DNA of 6,695 bases from DAMCAP01 sp964369265 (GTDB lineage Bacteria > Bacillota > Clostridia > Oscillospirales > Ruminococcaceae), in assembly GCA_964369265.1 (NCBI GenBank), contig CAYJEV010000094.1, positions 1 through 6,695 on the forward strand. Reading direction: 5' to 3'. Positions within the stretch are counted from its first letter, which is position 1. Every line of letters begins with the position of its first letter. The notes under the pieces are model-generated. The model saw only the letters and a list, made by a program, of their open reading frames with translations, had not been told where the DNA came from and searched no databases. The translations under genes were made by a program, and so were the position numbers. Below, piece after piece: positions 6,467 to 6,695 of this stretch.

Positions 6467-6561
6467 GGTGTCATTGGGATTCGAAAGCTGGCTCTTAGAA
6501 ATAGTTCAGCGGACTATTTCAACCAGCGTGGCTTTTCCGCAGAAAAGCGAATCCCTCGAGC
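6462..6561 (+). other. structured non-coding element, copy 1 (possible RNA or mobile palindromic element)
   Basis: About 100 nt that fold on paper into a multi-branch structure. Closing stem P1 pairs GGGATTCG (6476-6483) with CGAATCCC (6548-6555). Arm P2 pairs GCTGG (6487-6491) with CCAGC (6523-6527). Across an internal loop, P2 continues as a 10-bp stem (6498-6507 with 6511-6520, one T-G wobble) with an AGC loop. Arm P3 pairs CTTTTC (6532-6537) with GAAAAG (6542-6547) around CGCA. The strand is undetermined; + is given because it follows the tRNA. It does not match a riboswitch, CRISPR or integron attC design I know. No promoter of its own is seen. Confidence 0.6.
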
Positions 6562-6595
6562 ATACAATCACTCTCCCTTTTGGGTAAGCTATTTT

Positions 6596-6695
6596 ATTTT
6601 GGTGTTATTGGGATTCGAAAGCTGGCTCTTTGAAATAGTCCAGCGGACTATTTCAACCAGCGTGGCTTTTCCGCAGAAAAGCGAATCCCTCGAGC
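6596..6695 (+). other. structured non-coding element, copy 2
   Basis: The second copy, 134 bp downstream, differs by three substitutions. P1 is 6610-6617 with 6682-6689, and the long P2 stem is 6632-6641 with 6645-6654. The change at 6640 makes a C-G pair where copy 1 has T-G, so the 10-bp stem is fully paired. The other two changes (6606 and 6631) lie in predicted unpaired positions. The pattern is compatible with selection on structure, but three changes are too few to prove it. The complete terminator hairpin present before copy 1 is missing here. Confidence 0.6.

Larger units (their letters stand above)
6440..6695 (+). repeat. two-unit tandem repeat, period 134-135 bp
   Basis: Unit 1 is 6440-6561 and unit 2 is 6575-6695, separated by a 13-base spacer at 6562-6574. 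Both begin CCCTTTTGGGTAAGCTATTTT and end CGAATCCCTCGAGC. Differences are one T fewer in the T run of unit 2 and three substitutions: C6472 to T6606, A6497 to T6631, and T6506 to C6640. The last 51 bases are identical. The left boundary falls inside the terminator: unit 2 keeps CCC-TTTT-GGG and the 3' arm but not the 5' arm AATAGCTTA. The spacer plus unit 2 is therefore a tandem duplication whose junction lies in the hairpin. Unit 2 ends at the window edge, so more copies may follow. No protein-coding gene is supported here. Confidence 0.93.

Noticed and set aside
6440..6695. CRISPR array
   Set aside because: Only two units, each about 120 bp with a 13-base spacer. Repeat and spacer sizes are the reverse of a CRISPR, and no cas genes are present.
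6462..6695. Integron attC cassette sites
   Set aside because: The imperfect palindromes look similar in scale, but the GTTRRRY / RYYYAAC core sites are absent and no cassette ORFs lie between the copies.
6462..6695. Small open frames running through the repeat
   Set aside because: No start with a ribosome binding site, and the sequence is dominated by inverted repeats. Any translation would be a by-product of the structure.

Overview
The window is A+T-rich, gene-dense bacterial DNA. It has strong GGAGG-type ribosome binding sites, clean sigma-A style promoters and short U-tailed terminators. The gene content (DUF1177 protein, HflK/HflC pair, RING-finger/DUF2628 membrane protein, GalU, tRNA-Ser with encoded CCA) fits a low-GC Bacillota, most likely an uncultured member of the Clostridia. 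That placement is inference from style and gene families, not from a marker phylogeny.

Layout. Positions 45-2995 hold three co-directional + strand genes: a DUF1177 protein, hflK and hflC. The last two are a tightly packed pair for membrane SPFH-family regulators of the FtsH protease. They end at a long hairpin (3001-3035) that can terminate transcription on both strands, because prfB (peptide release factor 2) converges on it from the - strand. The prfB start is a TTG at 4160 with a very strong Shine-Dalgarno, and the gene has no programmed frameshift. A divergent intergenic region (about 4161-4378) carries a near-consensus prfB promoter, an A+T palindrome and an extended -10 promoter for the next gene. 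That gene (4379-5314) encodes a RING-finger plus zinc-ribbon protein with a membrane DUF2628-like domain. A stem-loop separates it from galU (5375-6244), which makes UDP-glucose.

Right end. Directly after galU a consensus promoter drives a tRNA-Ser(GGA), followed by a perfect terminator. From there to the last base lie two tandem copies, period 134-135 bp, of a highly structured non-coding element of about 100 nt. It folds on paper into a closing stem with two hairpins. One difference between the copies turns a G-U pair into a G-C pair, and the closing stem reuses the tRNA T-arm sequence. The second copy carries only the 3' half of the terminator, so the duplication junction lies within the terminator. 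The window stops at the end of copy two, so a longer array is possible. This is the least explained part of the window.

The genes are mostly housekeeping: membrane protein quality control, translation termination, cell-envelope sugar supply and a tRNA. They do not form one pathway. The possible undescribed items are the tRNA-linked structured repeat and, to a lesser degree, the bacterial RING membrane protein.
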